From the NCBI GenBank assembly GCA_034008185.1, contig CM067083.1:124390337-124454336 (forward strand): a DNA stretch of 64,000 bases, given 5' to 3'. The notes under the pieces are model-generated. The model had not been told where the DNA came from. It saw only the letters and a list, made by a program, of their open reading frames with translations, and did not search any database. Below, one piece after another: positions 1-12,700 of the stretch. A program made the position numbers and the translations under genes. This DNA is from Gorsachius magnificus (taxonomy: Eukaryota; Chordata; Aves; Pelecaniformes; Ardeidae). How positions within the stretch are numbered: the first letter of the stretch is position 1; every line of letters begins with the position of its first letter.

Positions 1-3000
1 AAGGACTTGTTTTGAGCACAGTTTGCACAAACCTCTGGAATGCTATTTCTGAGGGTTAAGCAGAGATTAGCCCAGCTAAAGGAAATTATTCCAATGCCCT
101 TAGTTAATATATGGTCGTTATGTATTGCTAATCTTTCTTAAATGCAGTTGCATTTTTTTAAACAAAGGACTTGACCCAACTTGTACTGAAATCAGTGAAA
201 GTTTTTCCATTGGCTTCAGCAGGATTTCGATCACTCTTGAAATTGTCTTGCTCTTAGACAACGCCATTTGTCTTTCCCGCCCTGTGAAATTAATGTATGC
301 CTTCTTCATACATCTCAAAAAGCACAAATCTTTTGGATCCCCACCCAGTATATCTTTTCATTCGAACTCTGAACATTCCTAGGTACTCGCTGGCTGTAGT
401 AACCCAGGCAGTTTTGCTTTTTTTTCTAACATTTGAGCTCTGCCAGGCTCTCCTGCTCGCTGCAAACTGTGTAAGATAACTGCTTTGCAGCAGCTGGAGA
501 TCTCTGTCCAACTTCGTGTGAAGTTAATCAAACACAGCCAGCTTCAAAACACTGTATATACTCACAACACTTGGTCTTTCCTCAGTCTTTCCCCCAAATC
601 TCATTTGCACTGGTATTTACTATGCCTGCCAATTGCTCCTACATTTTTTAAATTTTTCCTAGAAGAAGGCTAATCAATATTTTTTTTAGTATCATGTGTC
701 AATAGCTTTTCCTCTTTGGCTAGTGAACCAACATTTTCCTTTATATATATTTAAAGCTTGATTTCTTGTTAACCTCATCTGACATCTCTTGCTGGTTGAA
801 TGTTTTCAGATCAGCTGAGCTTGATGAATTTCATCCCAGGATACATGAAGAACAAGCTGGAGCAATCTCTGGAATGTTATTTCGGGCAGCCAGTCCAAAG
901 ATAACGACTATTGCAGAAGAAAAGTGGGGCCCTGGCTAAACAGCTTGGTCTGCCCAGTACACCAGCTGCCTTTTAATGCGTACTGAGTAAGCTGCTGCAG
1001 CCACCGCAGTATCATGTCCTAGATTAACTCTGATCAGAGTTACTCTAGGCTCTGGAAGAAGCCAGATTAGCTGTTAATTCTGCCAGGGATAGGGAGTTCA
1101 GGGTGAAGACCAGAAGTGCAGGTTTTCCTTTGGGGAACAGGCAGCTAAACTGTAGTTGGTAAACCAAGTCTCTTCTTAGAAGGCCTATAAAGAACTTGCA
1201 GTCCAATTTTTAGGCTAGATGCATGTTACAGATAAGGTGCTTCTAGATTTTCTAGCACTCTGATGCATCCCATGAAATTCAAGGCTGCCTAATAAGTAAG
1301 TGGACTGAGTCCCAGCACATACAGCATGCCTTTGAGGAACCCCGGTAAAACACGTGCTCTAAAGTGACATTGCACGGTCTTGACTTCACCAAAGAATTCA
1401 TCCTGTAAACACACGCCACTGATGTTGGACTTGGAGTTGCTTCCCTCCCCTTATCGCCAGTCTGAGTGTAGCTGGGGAGATGAGGACTAGAGTAGACGGT
1501 GGTTGTGTGACTGCGCCAGCAAAGGGGTAGCGAGGGAGGGATGGCAGGCTGGCACGTCGTGTACAAAGTTAAAATGTTTGGCTACACTCGCCTGTTTGCC
1601 TGATGGTACCTGCCTTTGCAGTCCTGTTTACACGTCGTGCTCGAACATCAAGCGCAATTTAGGCAGTTTTATGGCGTGTGCAGCTGGGAATATGACTTCT
1701 GCCAGGAGTGTTCTGAGCCACATTTTTGGCACAGAAGGTCCAGGGGCATGACTGTCTCTTTGGGTTACGAGCTGCTAACACGCCAGCTCGCGGAGGTGCT
1801 TTGTGAACGCAGCTGCTCCAGCACCAAGCAAGCATGTCTGTGTAGGGAAACTGGAACGTGAATCCAGGGTTGGGAGTGTGCTGCAGTGACAACTGATGGT
1901 TTTGTGACTAAATGTAGAAGGTTGTCCCTGAAAAACAGGACACGGTTGCCTGAACCTGTTTTTTTGGCAGTGGAGCTGTTTCTCCAACTTGTAATGTTGT
2001 ATTTCTGTGCATTGAAAAGGGTAGGGGCCTTGCAGAAAAACAAAACAAAACCAACCCAGTAAGTGATCCCATCGTAATGCATATCCCAAAAGCACCTACT
2101 CATTTGCACAAGAAGCCTCTAACATTGGCCAACTACAGACCATGAGGCTTTGAAACCTTAATAAGTCTTTTAGCTTTCAGTGCCTTCTTTGTGGGAAATT
2201 AAAATTGCAGTGTGCAGGCAATAAGTTATTTAAGGATCTCTAGCAAAAAAAAAAAAAAGAGAAAAAGAACTCAGACTCTTGTAATGAACTTATTTCCCAA
2301 CCATGGACCATATCACATCGCCAGCTGCAGAGAGAAAGATACAACAGATTTTTCTTTTTTTTTCTTCATATTTCTTGGATTCCATAACAACTTAGGAAAG
2401 AAAGGGAGGAAAAACTAATCAAAAAGGTGATGTGCCCAGACAGATCTTGAAGTGGGTTTTGAAGATTAATCTTCCATTGATATGGACAGGAATTTTGTCT
2501 GGGTAAGGAATGGGGGACTGGGCTTTCATGAAGATGTGTCTTGTGAGCCTCAGAGCTGTATTAACTAGAAAGGTCCTTTTGCTGGGTAGGTTTTGAGGTG
2601 CTTGGGTTCAGGGTAGGCTGGCAACACAGTATTGAAGTTATTTAGTGGATTTGCCTTTTCTTTTGTTCCAAAAGTCCTATAATTCACCTTGCCACTGTGA
2701 AGCTCTAAAGCGATCTGAAGTGTTTACAGAAAAATTGCTTAATGCAGAGAACTGAGATCTTTTTTAATGTGGTAAAGAAATGACTTGGTTTCCAGGCTGC
2801 TGCAGCTTAAGCCTCCAGTCTGGAAATTGGATGCCTGAGGTAAGCAATGACATTATCCTGCTGAATCCAACTGCAGGATTGCAGGATAGAAGATGAAGGG
2901 GAAGAAAAAAGGGTTTCCTATGTTTGGGTAAGAATTTATGAAGAAATTACTTTGTCTGAACAAAGTCCAGTTACTTGGTGTTACAAAAGGGAAGGGAAAA

Positions 3001-3661
3001 TTTTGTTAAATGTCCAATTTGCTTCACGTAGAAATTTTTAGTTAAAAAAGCAGCACAGTCAGTCCAAGCCGTCAAAACCAATCTGCCTGAACACTGGACC
3101 CTGAGAGATTTCAGTCAATTCTGAACTATTCTGGATTTCATTCTTCCAGTAAAGAGTTACAGAAACAGATTAGCCCTTTGGGACTTGGCATTACGCGCCC
3201 ATCAACTCAGTAAAAACCTAGTTAGTGTCACTTAAGTAGACACACAAGTTCTCTCCAATTTTCAAAAGAGAAATTTTGTGTACTTTCTAGCTTGCTGCAA
3301 ATACCCTGTTATGATCATTCATGCAGCAAAAATCAAAGGCATATTCAATAACATTTGTGTTGGGAAAGACCTGCTTAATTATTAATTATTTATATGACAT
3401 TAGTGCCAGGAAATCTGGCCTTTACTGTCACCATTATTGTGGGTACATAATATAAAATGCCTTACCGTAACTGACTTTCAAATAATTTTACTTGTATCAT
3501 TGCTATGCTATGAAATCATTGGATTCCTTCTTAAAATTATTTGCTTTTCTCTAAGATACTGCAATGGAGTAGCACAGAGAGAACGTTGGTCTCTGTTCTG
3601 TTCAATTGTTGTAGCCATTGGTGCTGACAAGACGTCAGAGGACCCACCATCTCCTGTATCT
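1..3661. other. Upstream or 5' intronic sequence of FBXO16, no coding feature
   Basis: No open frame with recognisable protein content on either strand. The stretch is AT-rich with a 14-base A run near 2245-2258. No CpG island is visible, so the FBXO16 promoter is probably further left. The only repeat I can propose is a short L3-like piece at 808-905. Confidence 0.6.
808..905 (+). mobile_element. Possible ancient L3/CR1-like LINE fragment
   Basis: The text around GATGAATTTCATCCCAGGAT resembles the L3/CR1 reverse-transcriptase segment that encodes the DGMHPRVLKEL-type motif. It is heavily decayed and short. Confidence 0.4.
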
Positions 3662-3757
3662 ATGGCATTTGCACCTCCTAGAAACATGGATGGCCCCAAG
3701 CTACAGACCAAGATGAGCACATGGACTCCACTGAACCATCAACTCATGAATGACAAG
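3662..3757 (+). CDS. FBXO16: FBXO16 coding exon 1 (start codon, residues 1-32)
   Basis: ATG at 3662 begins [13 protein letters not shown], matching the start of vertebrate FBXO16. The open frame runs further upstream to an ATG at 3437, but that stretch is AT-rich, hydrophobic and unlike the family, so it is taken as intron or 5' UTR. The 5' boundary of the exon is not fixed; AG sites near 3571-3638 are candidates. The ATG context is only moderate (T at -3, G at +4). The exon ends AAT GAC AAG followed by GCAAGT, a GC donor with perfect flanking consensus. The nearest GT, four bases on, would give a TGA three codons later once joined to exon 2. Confidence 0.9.
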
Positions 3758-6700
3758 GCAAGTTCCATGCAAATAGGTGAAATTCATAGAATCACAGAAT
3801 TGCTGGGGTTGGAAGGGACTGCTGGAGATCATCTAGTCCAACCCCTCAAGGCAGAGTCAGCTAGAGCATTCGCTCAGGATCTTGTCCAGTTGGTTTTGAA
3901 TATTCTCAAATCCCAAGACAAATTCTTAGGTTCACTTCACAAATTTACAAGTCCTAGAAAAATTTAACTTATGTTTTTGCCTGTGTAGGTCATGGGTAGT
4001 TCAATAAGAACATAAAGATTTTGTTTACTGTTAGAAGCATGTTGTCGTGGTTTAACCTGGCTGGCAACTCAGCACCACGCAGCCGCTCGCTCACTCCCCC
4101 CCCTCCCTCAGTGGGATGGGGGAGAGAATCGGGAAGGGGAAAAAAGGTTAGAGCCGAGGGCTGAGATAAAGACAGTTTAATAAGAGAAAATAATAATAAT
4201 AGTAATAATGAGAACGATAACAAAATATACAGAATATACAAAACGAATGATGCACAATGCAATTGCTCACCACCCGCCGACCGATGCCCAGCCCGTCCCG
4301 AGCAGCGATCACTCCCCCTGCGACCGACCGACCCACCAACCCCCCCCCCGAGCATGACGTTCTATGGTATGGAATAGCTCTTTGGACAGTTTGGGTTAGC
4401 TGTCCTAGCTGTGCTGTGCTCCCAGCTTGTTCTGCCCCTGGCCGAGCAGGAGAAGCTCAAAAAGTCCTTGAGTAGTCTGAGCATTACTTAGCAACAACTA
4501 AAAACATCAGCGTGTTATCAACATCCTTCTAGCACTAAATCCAAAGCACAGCACTATGCTAGCTTCTGTGAAGAAAATTAACTCTATCCCAGCTGAAACC
4601 AGGACACATGTATAAGTCAAACACATATACAGTCTTTGTCATGTATACATACATAAAAACTAGTATGTTATGTAAAAATGGAAAGTTCTAATGTACCTTG
4701 TTTAAAGCATACAAGTATTTAGTTCAAGTTGCCAAATGATTCTTTTTTCTGCTCCAGAAGACTTTAGTTTAACTCCAGAGCAAACTGAGTGTTAGTGTGG
4801 GTTTCTGAGTGGCCAACATGCTCCATCACAGCTTGTAGGAGAGACCTTAGTACCCACGCTCTGGCTTCTCTGCTAAGCCTGGCAGTGATGAGGCTGCTTG
4901 ATATTTTGGAGACTAAAGTGATGCACTCAATTTATAAATAACGAGACGCATTTCCTAACCTCCCACTCCATATGCTATATCTGGGATCTGCTAACATAAC
5001 TGAGGGGGTTTTGGCTCATGTATTACCAGAAGCATATTCATCCCTCAGAATTCAGTTTAAATTTCTGTTGATGATTCATAGAATTTAATCCAGAGAGGGC
5101 CATTACATCATGTAGTCTGGCTTCCTGGATTTCTTGGGCCCCCTTGTTTTGCACTGTTCTCCCAGTTTTGAGCTCAGTAACCAGAATTTGGCTAAAATAT
5201 GTCTTCTACAAAGGTATCCAGACTTCCTTTGGGCTTAAGGACCTTCATTCCTTATGAAATGAAAATTACATCACTTCCCTAATAATTTTCTCATGATTAA
5301 TCCCCTATACCATGAAAAGATGAAACCTTGTCTCCTGTCTGAATGCCTCTAGCGTTAGCTGCCATCATTTAAATCTTCCCCTCCTAGCTTATTAAACTCC
5401 TCTGTAACCAGTATTTTTTCCTTGTGGAAGGACTTTTACCCTGCTTCAAGCCAACACTTGAACTTTTTTTGATAAACTAAACAGATTGAGCTCTTTGAAG
5501 TCCTTTCAATCTGGCATATTCTCCAGCCTTTGAATCATTTTAATGTCTGTTTCCTACACCCTTTAAAACATATTTTTACAGATGCACATCACTGTGCAAT
5601 AAAATATGATCTAACTAGACATAAGGCTGTGGGTAAAACCACCCTTTCCCACCTTCTTACTCTGCTGCTCCTTAGGCAATCTGATGTTGCACTGGCTGCA
5701 GCAAAACTTCTAGGAGCTTGTATTGGATTGTTGTATACTCCAACGCTTAATGATATTCCAGGTAGGAAAGAACATACCCTAAGCTCCCAGACCTGTGCTC
5801 AGTGATGAAATTCATGATAAAAAGTGTTTGCTTGTTTCTGATCCAGGTTTTGAAGCGTTGACCTGCCCAGAACTCCTTTTTGTATATCACTATACTGCTC
5901 TGCAGTGTTAGCAGAAAAAAAATAATAGTTGCAACAAAAATATTGCTGGCAGCTGAAATAATGCAATTGATAATCCAATTTATATATATATAGGGAGCTA
6001 GTGAGTGAGAAGGCGCCATTTTCATACAATCATATCTCTGTTCATTTCTGGACTCTTGAGTTAAGTGAAAGCATGAAGAGAGAAAAGAATTTATAGATAG
6101 AAGGTATGTGAAAAACAGTGAGAAGATGAAATCATAGAGAGAAGAGATGCGTAAGAAATGTACTTGTTAGTAGAATAGGCAATGAGGGGCGGGGGTGGTG
6201 GGAATTCAGAGCTGATCCAAGGCAGAAGCATTTAAGTTCCATCTAAACTATTGTTAGGAGCAAACCCAAGAACTGTTAGTAGCATAAATTTGCTACGTGT
6301 CTAGTTTTGGGTAATCCTGGGGGTACCCCATACATCTACAGTTCCTGTAGATTTCTCTGGATTTTCAAACATGCTGAAGAGTACACTTGTCTGCATCGAT
6401 GGTAGGACTCAGCTCACTCCTGCCTATTGCACATCCTGAGTCCTGCTGCCTCCATCTATGGATTTCTGCCCTTACAGCAGCTGTTAGAACAGAAAAGACC
6501 ATCCAGGGTGTTACTACTGGGACATGGGCAGTCATGATTGTTTTAAAGCCAGGATCACCATCAGGGGCAGCCCAAAGTCAAGAAGCCAGAATTAGGAAAT
6601 GTCGAATTATGCAGCATTTATGGTCAGAAAACCAGAGGTGGAGTCTGAGATATGCCAAGGTTGTGCTACAGTTAAGGATGAAGTAAACGTAGGAGACAGG

Positions 6701-9700
6701 GCAGCATGCTGACCCGCAGCTACACTGGGCAGACTTCAGCATCGGTCCTGCTGAGTGCTGGGCTGCGCTGCCTTTAAGGAAGGTCTGGACAAGTCACGAC
6801 ATGATTTGCCTTCTGCCGGGGCAGTAATTCAGGTGTGGGGTAGAAGACCCCCCAGTGGCATTCACAGCAAAAGGTGGAGACCAGACAGCCTTGAACTTGA
6901 GCTTATTTAAAACCACCTGAAGATATGGATGTGAGATGGCTGATCTCAGGAGCAACCTAGGCCTCAGGCTACGTCCAAGGCCAGCCAGCTTAGGCACACT
7001 GTAGGTATAACTCCAAGGCCTTGGAGGAGAGGACAGTAAACATGGGCTTGATTAAGGCAGTGGGTGATTATATCAATTTGGGGGCATTCTGTTGCTAATT
7101 AATGCTTCCAAGTGCCTGGAGTAGGCAGAACGTTCTGACAGAGTTGGCTCAGATGTATCTCCAAGAATGCTGAAAGCAAATATGTGACTTTCTTTGATCA
7201 AAGACCATTAACATTGCTTTCAGTTATATAAATAGCTCCCTGCTTCACTTGAATTATCCAGCCCAAAACTTAGGTCTTTGGCTATTCAACGCTTGCTTGT
7301 GGCAAATCCTTTTCTAAGTTCAGCTTGTTAGGGTTTTGGGTTTTTTTTTTTTACTTTGCCAAGTGTCCCACATGCAAATAAAGCAAATAATAACTGTCAA
7401 CATACAAAGAAAAGAAATGTCATTTTCCACCTCTTGCAAGAGACACTCCTGCTGAGAGAGACAGAGCTAACACTGTCAACCGCTGCACCAGACATCCGCA
7501 CTGATCATGTCTTTCTCCACAGGAACCTTCTTTGCAGGCTGTCATAGCAATAACATGTTTGGAGCTTATAATGATCAAGCATGTTTTCCTAGTTGTGGTT
7601 AATAGCTGGTTTTATGTGCAGTTATAAGCTGGGCTTTTTCCTCTTTGATCTGTCTTCTGGAAAAATCATCTACAGCATTTCCTCACTTCCCAGGTCACAA
7701 TCCTGAGTATAGAAGGCAGTTTTGTGGTAGTGGGAAGCCATGTGCTAATGCTTTCAGGTCTAGCTCCCTATAGATAAAGGTCATAAATCCTCCGCCGTAT
7801 TTTGATACTGATCATCCTTCTTGTTAGTTGTCACTGTAAAGTGGCCACGAAACAAAGACCGGTCTTACTGTCTTACTCCTAACAGTCTTTCTGAGTTAAG
7901 ATTGAAGCCATCACCAGAGCTGTGTGATAGCTACCCATATTGTATCCATTCTAGGAGATTTCAGGCACCCCATGTCTCCAACTGAACTTTCTCAAATAAA
8001 GAGGTGGGAAGCCCAGCTTCTGGTCTTACCAAAGCACATGAGCCACCACACATCACTGTATGCCCAAGAGAGTAGAGCACTATGTTGGCACATCGTGTGG
8101 GCAGCAGCTGCAAGGAAGGGAGCTGGAGACGAGAGGTAGCACATTGCAGCCAGTCCTTTACAGCCGCGCACACATGGCCCTTGAACTTCAGGGAGTCTTC
8201 TTCAGTGAAAGGAACCTTCCACAGGAACCAGCCTGTAGAGTTGAAGAAGACCAGGAAGAAGTAGATGAGGCCTTCCTCAGCCAACTGGAAGAAGCTTCAT
8301 GTTCACAGGCCTTGGTCCTCATGGGGAACTTTAACCACCTTCATATCTCCTGGAAGGGCAACACAGAAGGGCACATGCAATCCAGGAGGTTTCAGGAGTG
8401 CATTAATGATAACTTCCTGATGCAGGTCATCAAGGAACCAACAAGGAAAGATGTTCTGCTGGACCCCATACTTACAAAGAAGGAAGGACTGGTTGGGGAT
8501 GTGAAGGTCAGGGACAATGTTGGTGGCAGTGACCAGGAGATGATAGAGTTCAGGATACTGAGAGGGAAGAGCAAGACAAATAGCAGGATCACAACCCTGG
8601 ACTTCAGGAGAGCAGACCTTGACCTCTTCAGGGATCTATGGGGAAGAATCACATGGGATGTGGTCCCGGAGAGAAGAGAGGTCCAGGAAAACTGATTTTC
8701 TTTCAGACTTTAGTAAGGCTTTCAATACTTCCATACCATGTCTACCATAACATCCTCATAGGCAAGCTGATGAAGTATGAACAGAGAATGAGGTGGATTG
8801 AAAACTGACTTACTGGCCTCAAAGGCTTGTGATCAGCATCACAAAGGTCAGCTGGAGGCCAGTCACTAGTGCAGTATGCCAGGAGTCGACACTCGGGCCA
8901 GGATCATTTAAAATCTTCATTAACAACTTGGATGATGGGGCAGAGTGCACCTTCAGCAAGTTTGTAGATGGTACAGAATTGGGAGGAGTATACCAGATGT
9001 TTGTGCTCTCATAAATCATAGAATCGTAAAACAGCCCAGGTTGGAAAGGACCTGAAAAGGTCCAACTTTTTGTGGGAAAGGGAGCCTAGGTGAAATTATC
9101 TAGCTTCCTGTCCAATCATGTCTTGAAAACCTCCAGCAATGGGGACTCTACCATGTCCCTGAGCAGGTTGTTCCAGTGATTAAGAGGGACCTTGACAGGC
9201 TGGAGAAATGGACTGACTGTCTGGAAAGCAGCTTGGGAGAGAACGACCTGGGGGTCCTGGTGAATACCAAGTTGACCACGAGCCAGCAAAGAAGGCCACT
9301 ATCATCCTAGGCTGCATTAGGAAGAGTGTAGGTGATGCATCAAGGGAGGTGATCCTTCCCTTCTGCTCAGCACTGGTGAGGACAGATCTGGAATGCTGTG
9401 CCCGTTTCTGGGCTCCCTAGTGCAAGACAGACGTGAACTTACTGGAAAAAAGCCAGTGTAGGGCTGCAAAAATGACTAATGAATTGGAGAATCTGATGTA
9501 TAGGGAAGGGATGAGAGGTCTGAGGTTGTTCATCCTAGAGAAGAGAGGTTCATGGAGGACCTTATCAATGTGTATAGATATCTGATGGGAGGGGGTAAAA
9601 AAACCAAAGCCAGACTCTTCTTGGTGGCATCCACTGCAAAGACAAGAGGTGGTAGCCACAAATCGGAATACAGGAAATTCCATTTAAAAATAAGAAAAAG

Positions 9701-12700
9701 TGTTCTTACTGTGAGGGTGGTCACACACTGCAACAAATTGCCACAGAGGCTGTGGAGTCACCATCCAAGAAGGCATTCAAAACCCATCTGGACGTGGCCC
9801 TGAGCAATGTGCTTTAGTTGACCCTAGCAGAGAGTTTGGGCTAAAGGATCTCCACAGGTTGCTTCCAAACTCTTCCGTTCAGTGATTCTGTTTATATGTT
9901 GTAGATTGTTTTGCAAGCTGCATTTTTCTTAGGATGTATTGAATCCCCTTTAAGTATTCAATTTTATTTGTGTATTTTATAGGTATTTGAAGAAAGACGA
10001 GTCCTGCTTGGAAAATGGGTAAACTTTTCTCTTTAAATTTATGTTTAAATACAGCTAGATTTCCGAACTGATGAAGAGATTACTAAAATAGGAATGTAAA
10101 ATGATTTCGAAAAAGGGGTTCATTTTCCTGATGTGAAAGTGAGCTGTAACTGCTCTACTTTTGAGGAAGGTAAAGGTGTAAATTCCCTCAGTGCCCACAT
10201 TTTGTAAGTTCTGAACTTGGGAAACCATATTCCATCATCAGAATGATCTGAAATGGGATAAGAAACCTTGGGAAAAGTCTGTGAAGTCTTCAAAGAAGAT
10301 ACTGGATGTTTAGGTATTGCCATTGCCTGCGAGCAGGTCTCTGAAGCCCATAATAAATGACATTTTATCTACCAAGTGCACACAGATGGCTCCTGCTACT
10401 GTAATCACTGAACACCTCACAATTTCTTACTGTCGTTATCTTCACAGCTCCAACAGGAGACAGGAAAGTGCTGTCACCCTGTTCTGCAGATGAGAAAATG
10501 AGGTACAGAAGGAGAGGAGATATGATTTGTCTGCCCCAACCACAAATGACCAAGTTAGGCATTCAGGATGGGGTTTCTCTGGCTGGGTGTGTATGTCTGA
10601 AACATAATATTTAAGCTTCGCTGGTCTGGTCATCACAGGCTCCTTGGAGAGTCAACAGAGAGAAAGCGGTACTTCCAGAGGGTAATTCAGCTCATTTAAT
10701 GTGGGATGAAAGCTCGGCCGCCTAGAGATGCCTATTTCTTTCTGCAGCCTGTGAAGGGAGTCAGAGTTGGCTGCTTGAAAGGAATAGAACTCTGATTGAC
10801 CTACCCAGGAAGCTGATGACAGAGCATGCCATGGCACAAGATTTGCCCTAGTCCTAAACTCACCCCTTAAATATTGCATTGTGGTTTTTCTTTTATATGG
10901 CAAAATCCATTTACAGGCCATTATGGGAAAGCAGTCGTAATCTGCTCAGTCTCCTATGCCAACAGGAATGCAGACGTAGGGACTTCTTTGCAATAAATGA
11001 GAGAATTCAGCTGAATGTGTTAATGTGGCTTGGTAATAACTGTATGGTTGAGCCCTGTGCACATCTTTATAGATGGAATGAAAGAACCAGTTATGTGGTC
11101 ACATCTGATACACAAGCTAAACAGAAATATAGAAATGATGCTCCTTATCAGCACTCTTTGATAAAGTATTTGCACAGTAACTTTAGTTGAACTATGATGC
11201 CTATTCTTTATGCCTAATAGGTCACTCATGGAATTATTTTGTATATGAACTGGTCTTTACAGGCAAGTATTTTGATTTTAAGCTCATAAGGATTATTCAT
11301 CTTCATAGGAAATATGCATTCTGTAACTTGTTGACATGCATGCATTTTGATAATAAGGAATGTTGTGGACACCAAGAAAACAAAATAATCGAATGATTAT
11401 TGTTCAAAAACCACCTTTTAGCATGATAGTCAGTAACAGGCAGGCCTAAAACCTGTCTCTTGAAAATTGTTGGATGTTTTTAAATGCCTGTGGGATATAC
11501 CAGCAAAAGGGCAAGAATGTTTTCATTAGAAGTCCCACTGAAAGAGCCAAAATCTGGAAACAACCTTCCTCCAGCCAGACATAAGAATGCTGAATCATCT
11601 TCTGAAAGGTTAAATTTCTGACCCTTCACATGATGCTAGATCCGTAGCTCTCATCACGCTCCTTCAGAGCTAATTCTCCTTGTGCTTCTGTCATCCATCA
11701 TACCGAGGAAAAGGGTGCAGAAAGCACAAAAGCTGCTCTTAACTCCCTTCAGAACCTGTGGCATTATAATATCTGGTATGCAAAGCCTGGAGCACTCTGA
11801 GTTTTGAGAGAAACTGTGTCAAGAAATCACAGCGCTCTGGGCAGGAGTTTTTTACATCGTTTCACATGACCTTCTCAAAGTGCTCCCAGGAATTATGGAC
11901 TAGCTGAAACTGCTGAAGGGTGGGTTTGTATGGTGGGAACCCACAGCCAGGGCAGTTGTAAATGATTTGTATTGAAACTGGAAGGCTGAAGTCCGTCCAC
12001 AGTGCAGTTTTCAGTAATATCTGGATGATGGAATGGAAAGTACACACTCATCTGCAGATGATACTGGGCTTGGGGGGATTTAATGACTTTGGAGATTAGA
12101 AATCAGAATGAAATGGTCTGCAGTTTGATAAGGACAAGTGGAAAGTGCTGCATGTAAGAAGGACATTTACAAAAACTGCAGATCTGAGAAAACCCAAGTA
12201 TGCAGCAGTTCTGCATAAAAAATTGCTGGGACTTATGGTGGATCACAAACTGAATATAAGCTGACAGTGTCTTACAACTGTAATAAAAGGAAATATCCCA
12301 AAGGGCTGTCTGAAAGGCAGAGCCATCCACAGTTCTGGTCCCTGAATTTTGACAAAGCTGAGGACCAATTGGAGATACTTCTGAGAACAAGTCATATGTG
12401 AGAACAGTCACAGGTCCAGAAAACATTAAAACAATCCCTTTACTGTAGGGAAGATGGAGAAAAGACGTAATAACATCCTTCCAACGACACACAAAAGATG
12501 TCCAAAAAGAGGAAGGGAATGATCATCATAGAATCGTAGAATGTTTTGGGTTGGAAGGGACCCCTAGAGGTCATCTAGTGCAACCCCCCTGCAGGAGCAG
12601 GGACACCTTGAACCACATCAGGTTGCTCACAGCCCCGGCCAACCTGGCCTGGAATGTGCCCAGGGATGGGGCCTCCACCCCCTCTCGGGGCAACCCCTGC

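Noticed and set aside
3437..3661. Upstream in-frame extension of FBXO16 from ATG 3437
   Set aside because: The sequence is AT-rich and hydrophobic, has no match to the family, and the known N terminus begins at 3662. It is probably intron or 5' UTR.
6387..6686. 99-codon + strand ORF in FBXO16 intron 1
   Set aside because: Low-information composition, no similarity and no flanking splice sites that fit FBXO16.
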